From assembly GCF_002893625.1 (NCBI RefSeq), contig NZ_PKMZ01000001.1, positions 868,001 through 932,000 of the forward strand: 64,000 nucleotides of DNA. Reading direction: 5' to 3'. The DNA comes from Mangrovicella endophytica. GTDB lineage: Bacteria; Pseudomonadota; Alphaproteobacteria; Rhizobiales; Rhizobiaceae. Shown here in pieces: positions 28,574 through 38,438 of the stretch. Below the pieces are notes generated by a model. It did no database searches and was not told the DNA's origin. It saw nothing but the letters and a program-made list of their open reading frames with translations. The first letter of the stretch is position 1; the number at the start of each line of letters is the position of its first letter. A program made the position numbers and the translations under genes.

Positions 28574-30916
28574 ATGTCGTTGAACCGTTTGTTCCAGGTC
28601 CTTCTTGCATGGGCCATGCTGGTGCTCGCCGCAGCACCCGCGGCGGCACAGCTGCCGGGCCTGCCGTCCACGAAATCGGCCGAGCCGACGACGACTGCAG
28701 AGCCCGCCGTTCAGCCGTCGCTCGACGACCTCATCCGGATCCTTGAGAACGACGATACGCGCGCCAAGCTCGTCCAGTCCCTGAAGGCGGCCGCCTACAC
28801 GGCGCCGAAGCCTGGCGCCGAAGATGCCGCCGTCGCCGACGAGGAGGTGACGGCCGGTTCGCTGCCGGCGGAACTGGCGGTCTATACACGCGCGGTGATC
28901 GGCGGCCTGATCATGTCATGGAACCATGTGTCCGGCGCCTTCAGCGATGCGCGCGAGCTTCTGTCGGGCACTGCCGCCATCGATCTGCCGCGGGTCGGGC
29001 GTGCCATCCTGCCGGTCTGTCTCGTCATCGCCGTCGTGTTCACGACCTTGATGGGCAGCAGGCTTCTCAAGGCGCCGCTGCTCCGCCGAATCGGCGCTCA
29101 TGCGGTCGGCGCCGGGCCGATCTTCAAGCTCTCGCTCCTCTTCCTCTCCACCATCGTCGACCTCGCCGCCGTGCTGGCCAGCTGGGCTGCGGGTTACGCG
29201 GCCGCCGTGGCAGCTTTCGGCGACAGGCCGAGCCTCAATCAGGCGCTGTTTCTGAATGCGTTCCTGCTGATCGAGGTGATCAAGGTCGGCCTGACCGCCT
29301 TTGTCTCGCCGCATCAGCCAAAGCTGCGTCTGACGCCGTTCGGCGACAGCCATGCCCGCTACTGGCATGCGTGGATCGCCCGGCTGATCTCGCTCGTCGG
29401 CTACACGTTCCTGTTCGTCGCACCGGTGGTGCAGCGTAACTCCAGCCTGTCGGCCGCCAACGCAGTGCGCTTCATCGTCGCCTTCGCTGCCTTGTTGCTG
29501 GTCTTCTGGCTGATCCTGAAAAACCGGCAGGTCGTTGCGGCGCGGCTCAAGCGTGCCCGTCAGCGCGGCGACACCGGCATCGCGGCGCGTATCAACGCTC
29601 TTCTCGGTGACATCTGGTGGGTTCTGGCCATCGGCTTCAGCCTTGCGGTGTTCTCCACCTGGCTGAGCAGCCCCGAGGACGGACTTGCGTTCTTGGCGGA
29701 AGCTTCGCTCCGCTCGGTGGCGGCGATGGCGATCGGTGGTTTGATCGTCTCGGTGCTGACCCGCCTGATCGTGCGGGGCATCCCGATCCCGGCGGCAACG
29801 CGCGAGAAACTGCCGATGCTGGCGCCGCGTGTGAACTCCTTCATACCGAACGCGCTCACCGTCATTCGCGTGCTCGTTATCATCGCCGTCCTTGGCGTCA
29901 TTCTCGACGCCTGGAGCATCCTCGAGGTCCGGGAATGGGCGCGCAGCAGCATGGGCCAGCGGGTGATCGGCGGAATCATCGGTGCCGGCATCGTGATCAT
30001 CACGGGCTTCGCATTCTTCCTCGCCGTCTCGTCCTGGGTCGAGTACCGGCTCAACCCGAACTTTGGTACCGTCCCGACTGCGCGCGAGCGCACACTGCTC
30101 GCCCTGTTCCGCAACGGCTTCACCATCACGCTCGTGGTGATCGTGGTGATGCTGGTGCTGAGCCAGCTCGGCATCGACATCGGACCTCTGCTCGCCGGTG
30201 CGGGCGTTGTCGGCCTTGCGGTCGGCTTCGGCGCGCAGAAGTTGGTGCAGGACATCATCACCGGCGCCTTCATCCAGATCGAGAATGCGCTGAACGAGGG
30301 CGACGTGGTGCAGGTCGCAGGCGTGTCCGGGGTCGTCGAGCGGTTGACGATCCGTTCGCTGGCGCTGCGGGCGCTCGATGGTACCTACCATCTGATCCCG
30401 TTTTCATCGGTCGATCAGGTCGCGAACATGACCAAGGACTTCTCGCAGTTCGTTGTCGATCTCGGGGTCGGCTATCGCGAGGATACCGCCGAAGTGAAGG
30501 TGGCGATGAGCGATGCATTCGAGGAGTTGCGGCAGGGGGAACACGGGCCGGAGATCATCGCCGACTTCGAGATGTTCGGCGTCAACGAACTCGGCTCCTC
30601 GTCCGTGATCGTTCGCGGCCGCATCAAGACGCTGCCAGGCAAGCAGTGGGGCGCGGGCAGGGCCTACAACGAGATCGTGAAGCGCATCTGCGACGAGCGC
30701 GGCATCGAGATCGCGTTCCCGAACATGACCCTCTGGTTCGGCGAGGACAAACGCGGCACCGCACCGGCTCTGCGCCTTGCGTCCGAGAAGCAGGCAGCGC
30801 TCGCTGACAAGGTTGCCGCACCCGTCGAGGATGTGTCGCGCCACGGCTCGGTGAACCCGGATGGAACGCCGATCCCGCCGGACATCGACGACCTCCATGA
30901 TGATACAGACCGCTGA
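28574..30916 (+). CDS. Large MscS-family mechanosensitive channel
   Basis: This 780-residue inner-membrane protein has a signal peptide (cleavage near AAAQ at about residue 27), a periplasmic segment and about ten membrane spans. The MscS pore and beta domain follow: the pore helix region LAGAGVVGLAVGFGAQKLVQ (about 540-560), then IQIENALNEGDVVQVAGVSG, a classic MscS signature. The size matches YbiO-type channels. Such channels release solutes on hypo-osmotic shock. The gene lies alone between tig and clpP. Confidence 0.88.
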   Translation: MSLNRLFQVLLAWAMLVLAAAPAAAQLPGLPSTKSAEPTTTAEPAVQPSLDDLIRILENDDTRAKLVQSLKAAAYTAPKPGAEDAAVADEEVTAGSLPAELAVYTRAVIGGLIMSWNHVSGAFSDARELLSGTAAIDLPRVGRAILPVCLVIAVVFTTLMGSRLLKAPLLRRIGAHAVGAGPIFKLSLLFLSTIVDLAAVLASWAAGYAAAVAAFGDRPSLNQALFLNAFLLIEVIKVGLTAFVSPHQPKLRLTPFGDSHARYWHAWIARLISLVGYTFLFVAPVVQRNSSLSAANAVRFIVAFAALLLVFWLILKNRQVVAARLKRARQRGDTGIAARINALLGDIWWVLAIGFSLAVFSTWLSSPEDGLAFLAEASLRSVAAMAIGGLIVSVLTRLIVRGIPIPAATREKLPMLAPRVNSFIPNALTVIRVLVIIAVLGVILDAWSILEVREWARSSMGQRVIGGIIGAGIVIITGFAFFLAVSSWVEYRLNPNFGTVPTARERTLLALFRNGFTITLVVIVVMLVLSQLGIDIGPLLAGAGVVGLAVGFGAQKLVQDIITGAFIQIENALNEGDVVQVAGVSGVVERLTIRSLALRALDGTYHLIPFSSVDQVANMTKDFSQFVVDLGVGYREDTAEVKVAMSDAFEELRQGEHGPEIIADFEMFGVNELGSSSVIVRGRIKTLPGKQWGAGRAYNEIVKRICDERGIEIAFPNMTLWFGEDKRGTAPALRLASEKQAALADKVAAPVEDVSRHGSVNPDGTPIPPDIDDLHDDTDR

Positions 30917-30948
30917 GATCGGCTGGCGACCCGGCGGGCGTCGCGCTT

Positions 30949-30978
30949 CTTGCATCCCGCCGCTGTGACGCCCTATCT
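30949..30978 (+). promoter_or_regulatory. Candidate RpoH-type promoter of clpP
   Basis: CTTGCA (30949-30954) is separated by 17 bases from CCTATCT (30972-30978). This agrees with the CTTG...CCTATxT type heat-shock promoters of alphaproteobacteria and precedes clpP by about 80 bases. It is a pattern match only. Confidence 0.5.
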
Positions 30979-31054
30979 ACGCAGAACAGTGCAGGACACT
31001 GATTCCTTTCGGCGGCAGCCCTGCCGTCCCACTCCGAGCATCGGAAGCCACGTT

Positions 31055-31687
31055 ATGAAGCACCCCGTCGAAACCGCGATGAACCTCGTCCCGATGGTCG
31101 TGGAGCAGACCAACCGCGGCGAGCGCGCCTACGACATTTTCTCGCGCCTCCTGAAGGAGCGGGTGATCTTCATCACCGGTCCGGTCGAGGACTCGATGGC
31201 GACGCTCGTCTGCGCGCAGCTGCTCTTCCTCGAGGCCGAGAACCCGAAGAAGGAGATTGCGCTCTACATCAACTCGCCGGGCGGCGTGGTGACATCAGGC
31301 ATGGCGATCTACGATACGATGCAGTTCATCAAGCCGGCCGTTTCGACGCTGTGCATCGGCCAGGCCGCCTCGATGGGCTCGCTGCTGCTGTGCGCCGGCC
31401 ATCCCGACATGCGCTTTGCAACGCCCAACGCCCGTATCATGGTCCACCAGCCTTCCGGCGGCTTCTCGGGTCAGGCATCCGACATCGAACGTCATGCGCA
31501 GGACATCATCAAGCTGAAGCGCCGCTTGAATGAAGTCTACGTGAAGCACACCGGTCAGGACTACGAGACCATTGAACGCACACTCGATCGTGACCACTTC
31601 CTGACGGCGGATGAAGCCAAGGAATTCGGCCTCATCGACAAGGTCTATTCGTCTCGCGAAGCGCTGGAGGCAGCCGTCTCCAGCTGA
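31055..31687 (+). CDS. clpP: ATP-dependent Clp protease proteolytic subunit
   Basis: ClpP is the serine peptidase core of ClpXP and ClpAP. The 210-residue product has the catalytic Ser in [12 protein letters not shown], the catalytic His in MVHQPSGGF and the Asp in the later segment of the triad, all in usual spacing. I chose the ATG at 31055 ([15 protein letters not shown]); the ATG at 31079 would remove most of the propeptide. The partner clpX follows after about 240 bases. Confidence 0.96.
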   Translation: MKHPVETAMNLVPMVVEQTNRGERAYDIFSRLLKERVIFITGPVEDSMATLVCAQLLFLEAENPKKEIALYINSPGGVVTSGMAIYDTMQFIKPAVSTLCIGQAASMGSLLLCAGHPDMRFATPNARIMVHQPSGGFSGQASDIERHAQDIIKLKRRLNEVYVKHTGQDYETIERTLDRDHFLTADEAKEFGLIDKVYSSREALEAAVSS

Positions 31688-31770
31688 GACGGCCTTGATC
31701 CTGCCTTGACGCACCCATAGTTTTGACGAAACGGCAAGGCTGTCGGAATGCCGACAAGCGTTGCTCAAGC

Positions 31771-31800
31771 TTGGCGTCGTTAAATCAGCGCTTATGCAAT
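31771..31800 (+). promoter_or_regulatory. Candidate promoter of clpX
   Basis: TTGGCG (31771-31776) and TATGCA (31793-31798) are separated by 16 bases in the 240-base gap between clpP and clpX, suggesting that clpX has its own sigma-70-type promoter. Confidence 0.4.
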
Positions 31801-31925
31801 AGTGTCATAGTGACGTCTGCGAATCAGGCGTCGACGCTTCGGCCACCGCAGGGCCGAGTGCGCGCTCGGGGCGACAGACGCCAGTGAACGGCCTCCGGTG
31901 GAGGCCGGATCGGAAGGAAGAACGC

Positions 31926-33194
31926 ATGAGCAAAGTGAGCGGCGGCGATTCGAAGAACACGCTCTACTGTTCTTTCTGCGGAAAGAGCCAGCACGAGGTC
32001 CGCAAGCTGATCGCCGGTCCGACGGTCTTCATCTGCGACGAGTGCGTCGAGCTGTGCATGGACATCATCCGGGAGGAGAACAAGTCCTCCATGGTGAAGT
32101 CGCGCGAGGGCGTGCCGACTCCGCAGGAGATCATCGGCGTTCTCGACGACTATGTGATCGGTCAGTCCTTCGCCAAGAAGGTGCTCTCCGTCGCGGTGCA
32201 CAACCACTACAAGCGCCTTGCGCACGCGGCGAAGAACAACGACGTCGAATTGGCCAAGTCGAACATTTTGCTGATCGGCCCGACCGGATGCGGCAAGACG
32301 CTGCTCGCGCAGACACTCGCCCGCATCCTCGACGTGCCCTTCACGATGGCCGATGCGACGACGCTGACCGAAGCCGGCTATGTCGGCGAGGACGTCGAGA
32401 ACATCATCCTGAAGCTGCTACAGTCGGCCGACTATAATGTCGAACGTGCGCAGCGGGGCATCGTCTATATCGACGAGATCGACAAGATCAGCCGCAAGTC
32501 GGACAATCCCTCGATCACCCGCGACGTCTCGGGCGAGGGCGTCCAGCAGGCGCTTCTGAAGATCATGGAAGGCACGGTCGCGTCCGTGCCGCCGCAGGGT
32601 GGTCGCAAGCATCCCCAGCAGGAGTTCCTGCAGGTCGATACGGCGAACATCCTGTTCATCTGCGGCGGCGCCTTCGCCGGCCTCGACCGGATCATCTCCG
32701 ACCGCGGCCGCAAGACCTCGATCGGCTTTGCCGCCAACGTGGCCGGGCCGGACGATCGCCGCACCGGCGAGCTGTTCCGCCAGGTCGAGCCTGAGGATCT
32801 CCTGAAGTTCGGCCTCATCCCCGAGTTCGTCGGCCGTCTTCCGGTTCTCGCGACGCTCGAGGACCTCGACGAGGAAGCACTGGTGCAGATCCTGGTCCAG
32901 CCGAAGAACGCGCTGGTCAAGCAGTACCAGCGGCTCTTCGAGATGGAGAATGTCGATCTGTCCTTCCACGAGGACGCGCTGAAGGCGATTGCCCGCAAGG
33001 CGATCGAGCGCCGCACCGGTGCCCGCGGCCTGCGCTCCATCATGGAGGCCATGCTGCTCGACACGATGTTCGACCTGCCGACGCTGGAAGGCGTTCAGGA
33101 GGTCGTCATCTCCGAAGACGTGATCGAGGGTCGCGCGCGGCCGCTCTACATCTATGCCGAGCGCAAGGACGAGAAGGAAAACGTCAGCGCCTGA
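31926..33194 (+). CDS. clpX: ATP-dependent Clp protease ATP-binding subunit ClpX
   Basis: ClpX is the AAA+ unfoldase that feeds ClpP. The 422-residue chain starts with a four-cysteine zinc domain (CSFCGKS at about 15 and CDECVELC at about 40). It carries Walker A in [11 protein letters not shown], Walker B in [10 protein letters not shown], and the ClpP-contact loop region near [11 protein letters not shown]. The ATG at 31926 has AAGGAAGAA just upstream. A strong terminator follows the gene. Confidence 0.97.
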   Translation: MSKVSGGDSKNTLYCSFCGKSQHEVRKLIAGPTVFICDECVELCMDIIREENKSSMVKSREGVPTPQEIIGVLDDYVIGQSFAKKVLSVAVHNHYKRLAHAAKNNDVELAKSNILLIGPTGCGKTLLAQTLARILDVPFTMADATTLTEAGYVGEDVENIILKLLQSADYNVERAQRGIVYIDEIDKISRKSDNPSITRDVSGEGVQQALLKIMEGTVASVPPQGGRKHPQQEFLQVDTANILFICGGAFAGLDRIISDRGRKTSIGFAANVAGPDDRRTGELFRQVEPEDLLKFGLIPEFVGRLPVLATLEDLDEEALVQILVQPKNALVKQYQRLFEMENVDLSFHEDALKAIARKAIERRTGARGLRSIMEAMLLDTMFDLPTLEGVQEVVISEDVIEGRARPLYIYAERKDEKENVSA

Positions 33195-33231
33195 CGATCT
33201 CGGTTCCTGCCGGTGAGCGACGGATAAGACG

Positions 33232-33267
33232 AGCCCGTCCCGGCCTTGGCTGGGGCGGGCTTTTTTC
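33232..33267 (+). terminator. Rho-independent terminator after clpX
   Basis: A 10-bp GC-rich stem (33232-33241 with 33252-33261, including one G-T pair) is followed by a run of six Ts at 33261-33266. This is a textbook intrinsic terminator separating clpX from lon. Confidence 0.9.
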
Positions 33268-33454
33268 TTCGAACCGGACGATGCATCCGGTTCATCAGCT
33301 GGCGGCCCACGATCGCGTGTCAGGCGTCGTGGACCGTTGAAGAAGCGGGCCTTCGGGCCCACATGACGCTGGCATGACAAGGCGTGCGCGGCAGTGCTTC
33401 AGAGGCTCCGCGTTGCGGCCTTCGAGCGGCGGTTCGCCGCAGAAAGGAATACCC

Positions 33455-35875
33455 ATGCCCAATACGACATCTGCGCAGGGTTCAGGCGAGGCAGCGATCT
33501 ATCCGGTGCTGCCGCTCCGGGACATCGTCGTCTTCCCCCATATGATCGTGCCGCTCTTCGTCGGCCGCGAGAAGTCGATCAAGGCTCTCGAGGAGGTGAT
33601 GGGCGCCGACAAGCAGATCCTGCTGGCGACCCAGAAGAATGCCAGCGACGAGGATCCGGCGCCGGACGCCATCTACGAGGTTGGCACCGTCGCCAACGTG
33701 CTGCAGCTCCTGAAGCTGCCCGACGGCACCGTGAAGGTGCTGGTGGAAGGCATGTCGCGCGCCCAGATCGGCAGCTTCACGCCGCGCACGGAGTGGCACG
33801 AGGCCTCTGCGACGATCATCGAGCAGGTCGAAGAAGACCAGGTCGAGATCGAGGCACTGGCGCGTTCGGTCGTCTCCGAGTTCGAGAACTACGTCAAGCT
33901 GAACAAGAAGATCTCGCCGGAAGTCGTTGGTGCGGCTGGGCAGATCGACGACTATTCCAAGCTTGCCGACACTGTCGCTTCGCATCTGGCGATCAAGATC
34001 CCGGAGAAGCAGGAGATGCTGGGTCTTACCAGCGTCCGCGACCGCCTGGAGAAGGCGCTCTCCTTTATGGAGTCGGAGATTTCCGTCCTGCAGGTGGAGA
34101 AGCGCATCCGCTCGCGCGTCAAGCGCCAGATGGAGAAGACGCAGCGCGAATATTACCTCAACGAGCAGATGAAGGCGATCCAGAAGGAACTCGGCGACGG
34201 CGAGGAAGGCCGCGACGAGGTTGCCGAGCTCGAGGAGCGCGTTAAGAAGACCAAGCTCTCCAAGGAGGCCCGCGAGAAGGCCACTGCCGAGATCAAGAAG
34301 CTGAAGCAGATGTCGCCGATGTCTGCCGAGGCGACGGTCGTGCGCAACTATCTCGACTGGCTGCTGGGCCTGCCCTGGGGCATCCGCTCCAAGGTCAAGA
34401 TCGACCTGAAGCGGGCCGAGGAGATCCTCGATCAGGACCATTTCGGTCTCGACAAGGTCAAGGAGCGAATCGTCGAGTATCTGGCGGTCCAGAGCCGGCA
34501 GATGAAGATGAAGGGTCCGATCCTTTGCCTCGTCGGCCCTCCGGGCGTCGGCAAGACCTCGCTCGCCCGATCGATCGCCAAGGCGACGGGCCGGGAATAT
34601 GTCCGCATGGCGCTCGGCGGCGTGCGTGACGAGGCCGAGATCCGCGGTCACCGCCGCACCTACATCGGCTCGATGCCCGGCAAGGTCATCCAGTCGATGA
34701 AGAAGGCGAAGAAGACCAATCCGCTCTTCCTGCTCGACGAGATCGACAAGATGGGCATGGACTTCCGCGGCGATCCGTCCTCGGCGCTTCTCGAAGTGCT
34801 GGATCCCGAGCAGAATGCGTCCTTCATGGACCACTATCTCGAGGTCGAGTACGACCTGTCGTCGACGATGTTCGTCACCACCGCGAACACGTTGAACATC
34901 CCCGCGCCGCTGATGGACCGGATGGAGATCATCCGCATCGCCGGCTACACCGAGGATGAGAAGGTCGAGATCGCCAAGCGGCATCTTCTGCCGAAGGCCG
35001 TGCGTGATCATGCGCTGAAGCCCGAGGAGTTCTCGGTCGGCGACGACGCCTTGCGCGAGATCGCCCGCCGCTACACCCGTGAGGCCGGGGTTCGCTCCTT
35101 CGAGCGCGAGCTGATGACGCTCGCCCGCAAGGCGGTGACGCGCATCCTCAAGGGCGACACCTCGAAGGTCGAGGTGACGGCCGAGAACCTGTCCGACTTC
35201 CTCGGCGTGCCCCGCTACCGCTATGGCGAGGCGGAGCTCGACGATCAGGTCGGCGTGGTCACCGGCCTTGCCTGGACCGAGGTCGGCGGCGAACTTCTGA
35301 CGATCGAAGGCGTCATGATGCCCGGCAAGGGCAAGATGACGGTGACGGGCAATCTGAAGGACGTGATGAAGGAGTCGATTTCGGCGGCGGCCTCCTATGT
35401 CCGCTCGCGGGCGATCGACTACGGCATCAAGCCGCCGCTGTTCGACAAGCGCGACATCCACGTGCACGTGCCGGAAGGTGCGACGCCAAAGGATGGACCC
35501 TCCGCCGGCGTCGCCATGGCAACGGCGATCATTTCGGTGATGACCGGTATTCCGGTGCGCCGCGATATCGCCATGACGGGCGAGATCACGCTGCGGGGCA
35601 GGGTGCTGCCAATTGGCGGCCTGAAGGAGAAGCTGCTCGCCGCGCTGCGCGGCGGCATCAAGAAGGTGCTGATCCCCGAGGACAATGCCAAGGATTTGGC
35701 GGACATCCCGGACAACGTGAAGAACAGCCTGGAGATCGTGCCCGTGTCCCGCATGGGCGAGGTTCTCCAGCACGCCCTCGTCGAGCTGCCGACACCGGTC
35801 GAGTGGTCGGAAGCCGAGGAGCCCCTCACGGGTCAGGCGCAACCAGAGGATGGTGCAACCGTCATCGCCCACTGA
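33455..35875 (+). CDS. lon: ATP-dependent protease Lon
   Basis: Lon degrades misfolded and regulatory proteins. The 806-residue product has the N-terminal substrate-binding LON domain (about 15-210, [18 protein letters not shown]) and a coiled coil. The AAA+ module has Walker [12 protein letters not shown] and Walker [12 protein letters not shown]. The C-terminal peptidase domain has the catalytic Ser in [13 protein letters not shown] and the Lys in the [13 protein letters not shown] segment. The start at 33455 has AGAAAGGA upstream. The clpX-lon-hupB order is typical for the group. Confidence 0.97.
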   Translation: MPNTTSAQGSGEAAIYPVLPLRDIVVFPHMIVPLFVGREKSIKALEEVMGADKQILLATQKNASDEDPAPDAIYEVGTVANVLQLLKLPDGTVKVLVEGMSRAQIGSFTPRTEWHEASATIIEQVEEDQVEIEALARSVVSEFENYVKLNKKISPEVVGAAGQIDDYSKLADTVASHLAIKIPEKQEMLGLTSVRDRLEKALSFMESEISVLQVEKRIRSRVKRQMEKTQREYYLNEQMKAIQKELGDGEEGRDEVAELEERVKKTKLSKEAREKATAEIKKLKQMSPMSAEATVVRNYLDWLLGLPWGIRSKVKIDLKRAEEILDQDHFGLDKVKERIVEYLAVQSRQMKMKGPILCLVGPPGVGKTSLARSIAKATGREYVRMALGGVRDEAEIRGHRRTYIGSMPGKVIQSMKKAKKTNPLFLLDEIDKMGMDFRGDPSSALLEVLDPEQNASFMDHYLEVEYDLSSTMFVTTANTLNIPAPLMDRMEIIRIAGYTEDEKVEIAKRHLLPKAVRDHALKPEEFSVGDDALREIARRYTREAGVRSFERELMTLARKAVTRILKGDTSKVEVTAENLSDFLGVPRYRYGEAELDDQVGVVTGLAWTEVGGELLTIEGVMMPGKGKMTVTGNLKDVMKESISAAASYVRSRAIDYGIKPPLFDKRDIHVHVPEGATPKDGPSAGVAMATAIISVMTGIPVRRDIAMTGEITLRGRVLPIGGLKEKLLAALRGGIKKVLIPEDNAKDLADIPDNVKNSLEIVPVSRMGEVLQHALVELPTPVEWSEAEEPLTGQAQPEDGATVIAH

Positions 35876-35894
35876 CGGAAAGCGCGACATCGGG

Positions 35895-35926
35895 AAAATG
35901 CCGCCCTTCCGGGCGGCATTTTTTTA
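35895..35926 (+). terminator. Rho-independent terminator after lon
   Basis: A perfect 12-bp stem (35895-35906 with 35911-35922, loop TTCC) runs into a T-tract of seven or more bases. This is a strong intrinsic terminator. Confidence 0.93.
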
Positions 35927-36039
35927 TGGACTCGCGGCATTTCCGGCCTTTTGACGGCTCGCGGCCTTGATTGATCGGCCCGACTTCCGCATCGTTCGCG
36001 CGAGTCGCAATGACTTTTGGTTAATCAGGAGGATGTCTG

Positions 36040-36315
36040 ATGAACAAGAACGAGCTGGTCGCCGCCGTCGCGGAAAAGGCTGAACTGTCGAAGCAGCAGG
36101 CGACTGCGGCTGTCGACGCCGTCTTCGATGCGATGCAGAGCGCAATGGCGGACGGTGGCGACATCCGTCTCGTCGGCTTCGGCACCTTCTCGGTCTCGCA
36201 TCGGGCGGCCTCGAAGGGCCGTAACCCGTCCACCGGCGCCGAGGTCGACATCCCGGCCCGCAACGTGCCGAAGTTCACGCCCGGCAAGGGCCTGAAGGAC
36301 GCGGTCAACAAGTAA
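36040..36315 (+). CDS. hupB: DNA-binding protein HU
   Basis: This 91-residue histone-like nucleoid protein shows the conserved MNKNELVAAVAEKAELSK start, the GFGTF turn and the arm signature GRNPSTGAEVDIPARNVPKF. That arm inserts into the DNA minor groove. An ideal AGGAGG lies about 7 bases before the start. It is flanked by the lon terminator and by its own hairpin, so it is monocistronic. Confidence 0.96.
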   Translation: MNKNELVAAVAEKAELSKQQATAAVDAVFDAMQSAMADGGDIRLVGFGTFSVSHRAASKGRNPSTGAEVDIPARNVPKFTPGKGLKDAVNK

Positions 36316-36322
36316 GCGACTT

Positions 36323-36356
36323 GAGATCCGGGTGGAGTGTTCTTCGCCCGGATCTC
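36323..36356 (+). terminator. Hairpin after hupB
   Basis: A perfect 10-bp stem (36323-36332 with 36347-36356, 14-base loop) starts a few bases after the hupB stop. No T-run follows, so it is a candidate terminator or 3'-end stabiliser. Confidence 0.55.
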
Positions 36357-36650
36357 CTTGGTACCTGGCTCGCCTTGATGGCCGCGCGCGGGGCCGGGCT
36401 TCCGTCAGCAGATGGCGGGAGCGTTACTCGCCCAGACCTGGAGCGCTGTTCCACTGGAGCCAGCCTTCGGACAATCTATGCGTCAAAAGGAGCGGGGGAT
36501 CGGAGCCAGATCGCGGCCGATCCAGATGATCATCATGGCAATGCCTGCCGCCAGACGCGCCGGGAACGCTGGCGCACCCCGATAACGGCACTGCGCCATC
36601 ACCCCGCTTGATCACGCAAGCCGAAAGACGCTGCCGTGTTTCGGGGGATA
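36357..36650. other. Intergenic region hupB to tRNA-Val
   Basis: Nothing convincing is seen. Open frames here are short, lack ribosome binding sites and have no recognisable product. Confidence 0.35.
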
Positions 36651-36726
36651 TGGTGGGCGATGACAGGCTCGAACTGCCGACATCCTCGGTGTAAACGAGG
36701 CGCTCTACCAACTGAGCTAATCGCCC
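36651..36726 (-). tRNA. tRNA-Val (anticodon TAC)
   Basis: This 76-base tRNA is on the minus strand. The acceptor GGGCGAT (36726-36720) pairs with ATCGCCC (36661-36655), followed by A73 and an encoded CCA ending at 36651. The D-arm TTAGCTCAGTTGG, the anticodon arm CCTCG/CGAGG with loop TTTACAC (anticodon TAC) and the T-loop GTTCGAGCC are all present. Confidence 0.97.
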
Positions 36727-36736
36727 GACCGCCCTC

Positions 36737-36764
36737 GTCTAAGCGCTCGCTCGTTGGAGTGCAA
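36737..36764 (-). promoter_or_regulatory. Promoter of tRNA-Val
   Basis: On the minus strand TTGCAC (36764-36759) and TTAGAC (36742-36737) are 16 bases apart, and the -10 ends 10 bases before the mature tRNA. A short GC-rich segment follows the -10, as in stable-RNA promoters. Confidence 0.6.
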
Positions 36765-37303
36765 GCGCCAGTGTCCTGTCCTGCGTCGTGGCTTCTTGGG
36801 CGCCCAGGCGTTACCTCCACAGAGAAGCGGCATCGCGCATAGCGGCCGGGGCCTGCGGTAAGCGCCCGTGGCCGCTCCCTGGATAAGAGCCTACAGACCG
36901 TAATCCGTCGCAGCCGCTCCAAAACTGCCTAAGGCAGCCAAGCCGCTACCCCGGGGGATGCATCCGGCGACAATGTTCCCACTCGCCCGGGACGATCAGC
37001 GCCGCAGCCGGCGAGCGTCCACCAGAGCCTTACCGACCGCAGCAGACGGTTTCAGCCTCATGGTCGATCGCGCAGCCTTGGCGGCCATCGGACGTGCGCG
37101 GCGGAATAACATGAGCGCCCCCCGCGTCCGCATATTGGAAAGACCGCGATCTCCCAGACCCGCGCCGCTGCCGATTCGAGTGCGAGGTGCTGCGAGCGGC
37201 ATTGTTCGAATCGATAACAGTTCGTGGAAGGTGCTGATTTCGGCCCGAAATCGGCGGTTTGCGACAGCTTTGTGCATTGCGATCGCAAGCGGAGCGCTTC
37301 CGC
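36765..37303. other. Long intergenic region between two divergent tRNAs
   Basis: About 540 bases separate the promoters of tRNA-Val (leftward) and tRNA-Asp (rightward). Several open frames cross it (for example 36958-37329), but their translations are arginine-rich and lack ribosome binding sites or family resemblance. No repeat or RNA gene was recognised. Confidence 0.35.
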
Positions 37304-37332
37304 TTGACAGCGGTGCTCACCCCCCGTAAATG
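37304..37332 (+). promoter_or_regulatory. Promoter of tRNA-Asp
   Basis: A perfect -35 TTGACA (37304-37309) and a -10 TAAATG (37327-37332) are separated by 17 bases, ending about 30 bases before the mature tRNA-Asp. Confidence 0.65.
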
Positions 37333-37363
37333 AGCCCCCACGAGCCGCGGTGAGCGGCCGAGC

Positions 37364-37440
37364 GCGGGTGTAGCTCAGTCGGTTAGAGTGCCGGCCTGTC
37401 ACGCCGGAGGTCGCGGGTTCGAGCCCCGTCACTCGCGCCA
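37364..37440 (+). tRNA. tRNA-Asp (anticodon GTC)
   Basis: This 77-base tRNA has acceptor GCGGGTG (37364-37370) pairing with CACTCGC (37430-37436) through one G-U pair, discriminator G and an encoded CCA. The anticodon stem CCGGC/GCCGG holds the loop CTGTCAC, giving GTC. The D-arm TAGCTCAGTCGGTTAGA and the T-loop GGTTCGAGCC are normal. Confidence 0.97.
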
Positions 37441-37463
37441 TTTCTTCTTAATGATCGGTGATT

Positions 37464-37495
37464 GGCAGCTGACAGCGGTATACCGCTGTACTGCC
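37464..37495. repeat. Extended inverted repeat after tRNA-Asp
   Basis: The core ACAGCGGTATACCGCTGT (37472-37489) is a perfect 18-base palindrome. Outer arms GGCAG (37464-37468) and CTGCC (37491-37495) can extend the stem. It starts 24 bases beyond the tRNA and lacks a T-run, so it may be an operator, a processing element or a weak terminator. Confidence 0.5.
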
Positions 37496-37682
37496 GTGTC
37501 CGTGTCGCAGCGTGCACGGGCTCAATGCCGGCGGCGGACCTTTGCCAGCACGCGCACTCGCGGGGCACCCTGATAGCAGGGCGGCATGACTCTCCGGCAG
37601 GACCACATGCGCTTCGGCGATGGAATCATGCATCCATCCGCCGCGACCGACGTTTCCATGTCACAGCAACAGGAGACGCATC

Positions 37683-37940
37683 ATGGCTGACGCAAGCGGC
37701 ATTAAGGAACATATGGACGTCATCGGCGCCGACGGCGTTCATGTCGGTACCGTCGACAGGGTCGAGGGCGACCGCATCAAGCTGACCAAGAACGATAGCG
37801 GTGAGGGGCATCATCGCGGCCATCACCATTTCATTCCGCTCGGCCTCGTTGCCGAGGTGGAAGGAGATGCCGTTCGTTTATCGGCCAATGCCGACGTTGC
37901 CGTCAGCCTGGAGGAAGAGGCCGACCACAAGGCGGTCTGA
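37683..37940 (+). CDS. DUF2171-family small protein
   Basis: This 85-residue protein has the pattern MDVIGADGVHVGTVDRVEGDR read as IGADGVHVGTVD then VEGDRIKL. A His-rich GHHRGHHHFIPL turn and VEGDAVRLSANAD follow. This PRC-barrel-like layout is that of DUF2171, whose function is not established; members are often linked to stress conditions. An AGGAG site lies 7-8 bases before the ATG at 37683. It is monocistronic, with a hairpin downstream. Confidence 0.82.
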   Translation: MADASGIKEHMDVIGADGVHVGTVDRVEGDRIKLTKNDSGEGHHRGHHHFIPLGLVAEVEGDAVRLSANADVAVSLEEEADHKAV

Positions 37941-37968
37941 GCCGCGCACAGGCCTTATCCGAAGCATT

Positions 37969-38008
37969 GCACCTGATCGGCGACAGCAGCTGGACAATGA
38001 TCAGGTGC
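37969..38008 (+). terminator. Hairpin after the DUF2171 gene
   Basis: A perfect 10-bp stem GCACCTGATC (37969-37978) with its complement at 37999-38008 encloses a 20-base loop, 28 bases after the stop. No T-run follows; candidate terminator only. Confidence 0.4.
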
Positions 38009-38193
38009 TAAGGTGCTCAAGCCGCTGCGGCCGCCAGGCCCGTATCAGAGAAAATGGCACCGGGCGCATCCTCCGAGGAGGTTGCGCGGCGAACGCGCCA
38101 TAACGCACGGCTCTTGAAACTGCCGCTGACGCCGCGAGCATCTGCCTCTGGCTTCCGGGTCACGGCATCTTGGGACGCAGCAGCGAGCTCCCT

Positions 38194-38228
38194 GATGGCG
38201 GGGGAGGCTATGCAGCCTCCCGGCCATC
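38194..38228 (+). promoter_or_regulatory. Strong stem-loop in the nuo leader
   Basis: An 8-bp upper stem GGGAGGCT (38202-38209) pairs with 38214-38221 across an ATGC loop. Beyond a small internal loop, a 6-bp lower stem GATGGC (38194-38199) pairs with 38223-38228. It lies about 210 bases before nuoA and is followed by a short T-containing run, so attenuation or processing is possible. Confidence 0.45.
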
Positions 38229-38438
38229 TTGCTGTCGGGACTGTGCCGAGTTGGCGCAGCCCCGATTAGAACCGGTACAAACCCTTGCCTCCGGCCGGAG
38301 AAGCTATTACGTCTCGCCGCGCTGCAGCAGGTCATCCAGCGAGCCGTTTCGGCCCGACGCCTGACAGGCGCCATCCAGCGCTACAGCACGCGTGGGGCAT
38401 TGTCTGCCTATCCGTGCCACGATCAAGGGATTGCGGCG

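Larger units (their letters stand above)
37941..38438. other. Leader region of the nuo operon
   Basis: About 500 bases lie between the DUF2171 gene and nuoA. No convincing gene was seen. The region holds a 10-bp hairpin behind the DUF2171 gene and a much stronger two-part hairpin at 38194-38228. The nuo promoter should lie here, but I could not fix a -35/-10 pair with proper spacing. Confidence 0.4.

Noticed and set aside
33482-35890. An 802-codon open frame antisense to lon
   Set aside because: Same GC shadow effect; the Lon protein on the plus strand is unmistakable.
36958-37329. A 123-codon frame upstream of tRNA-Asp
   Set aside because: It overlaps the tRNA-Asp promoter, has no ribosome binding site, and its composition is arginine-rich like other non-coding frames here.
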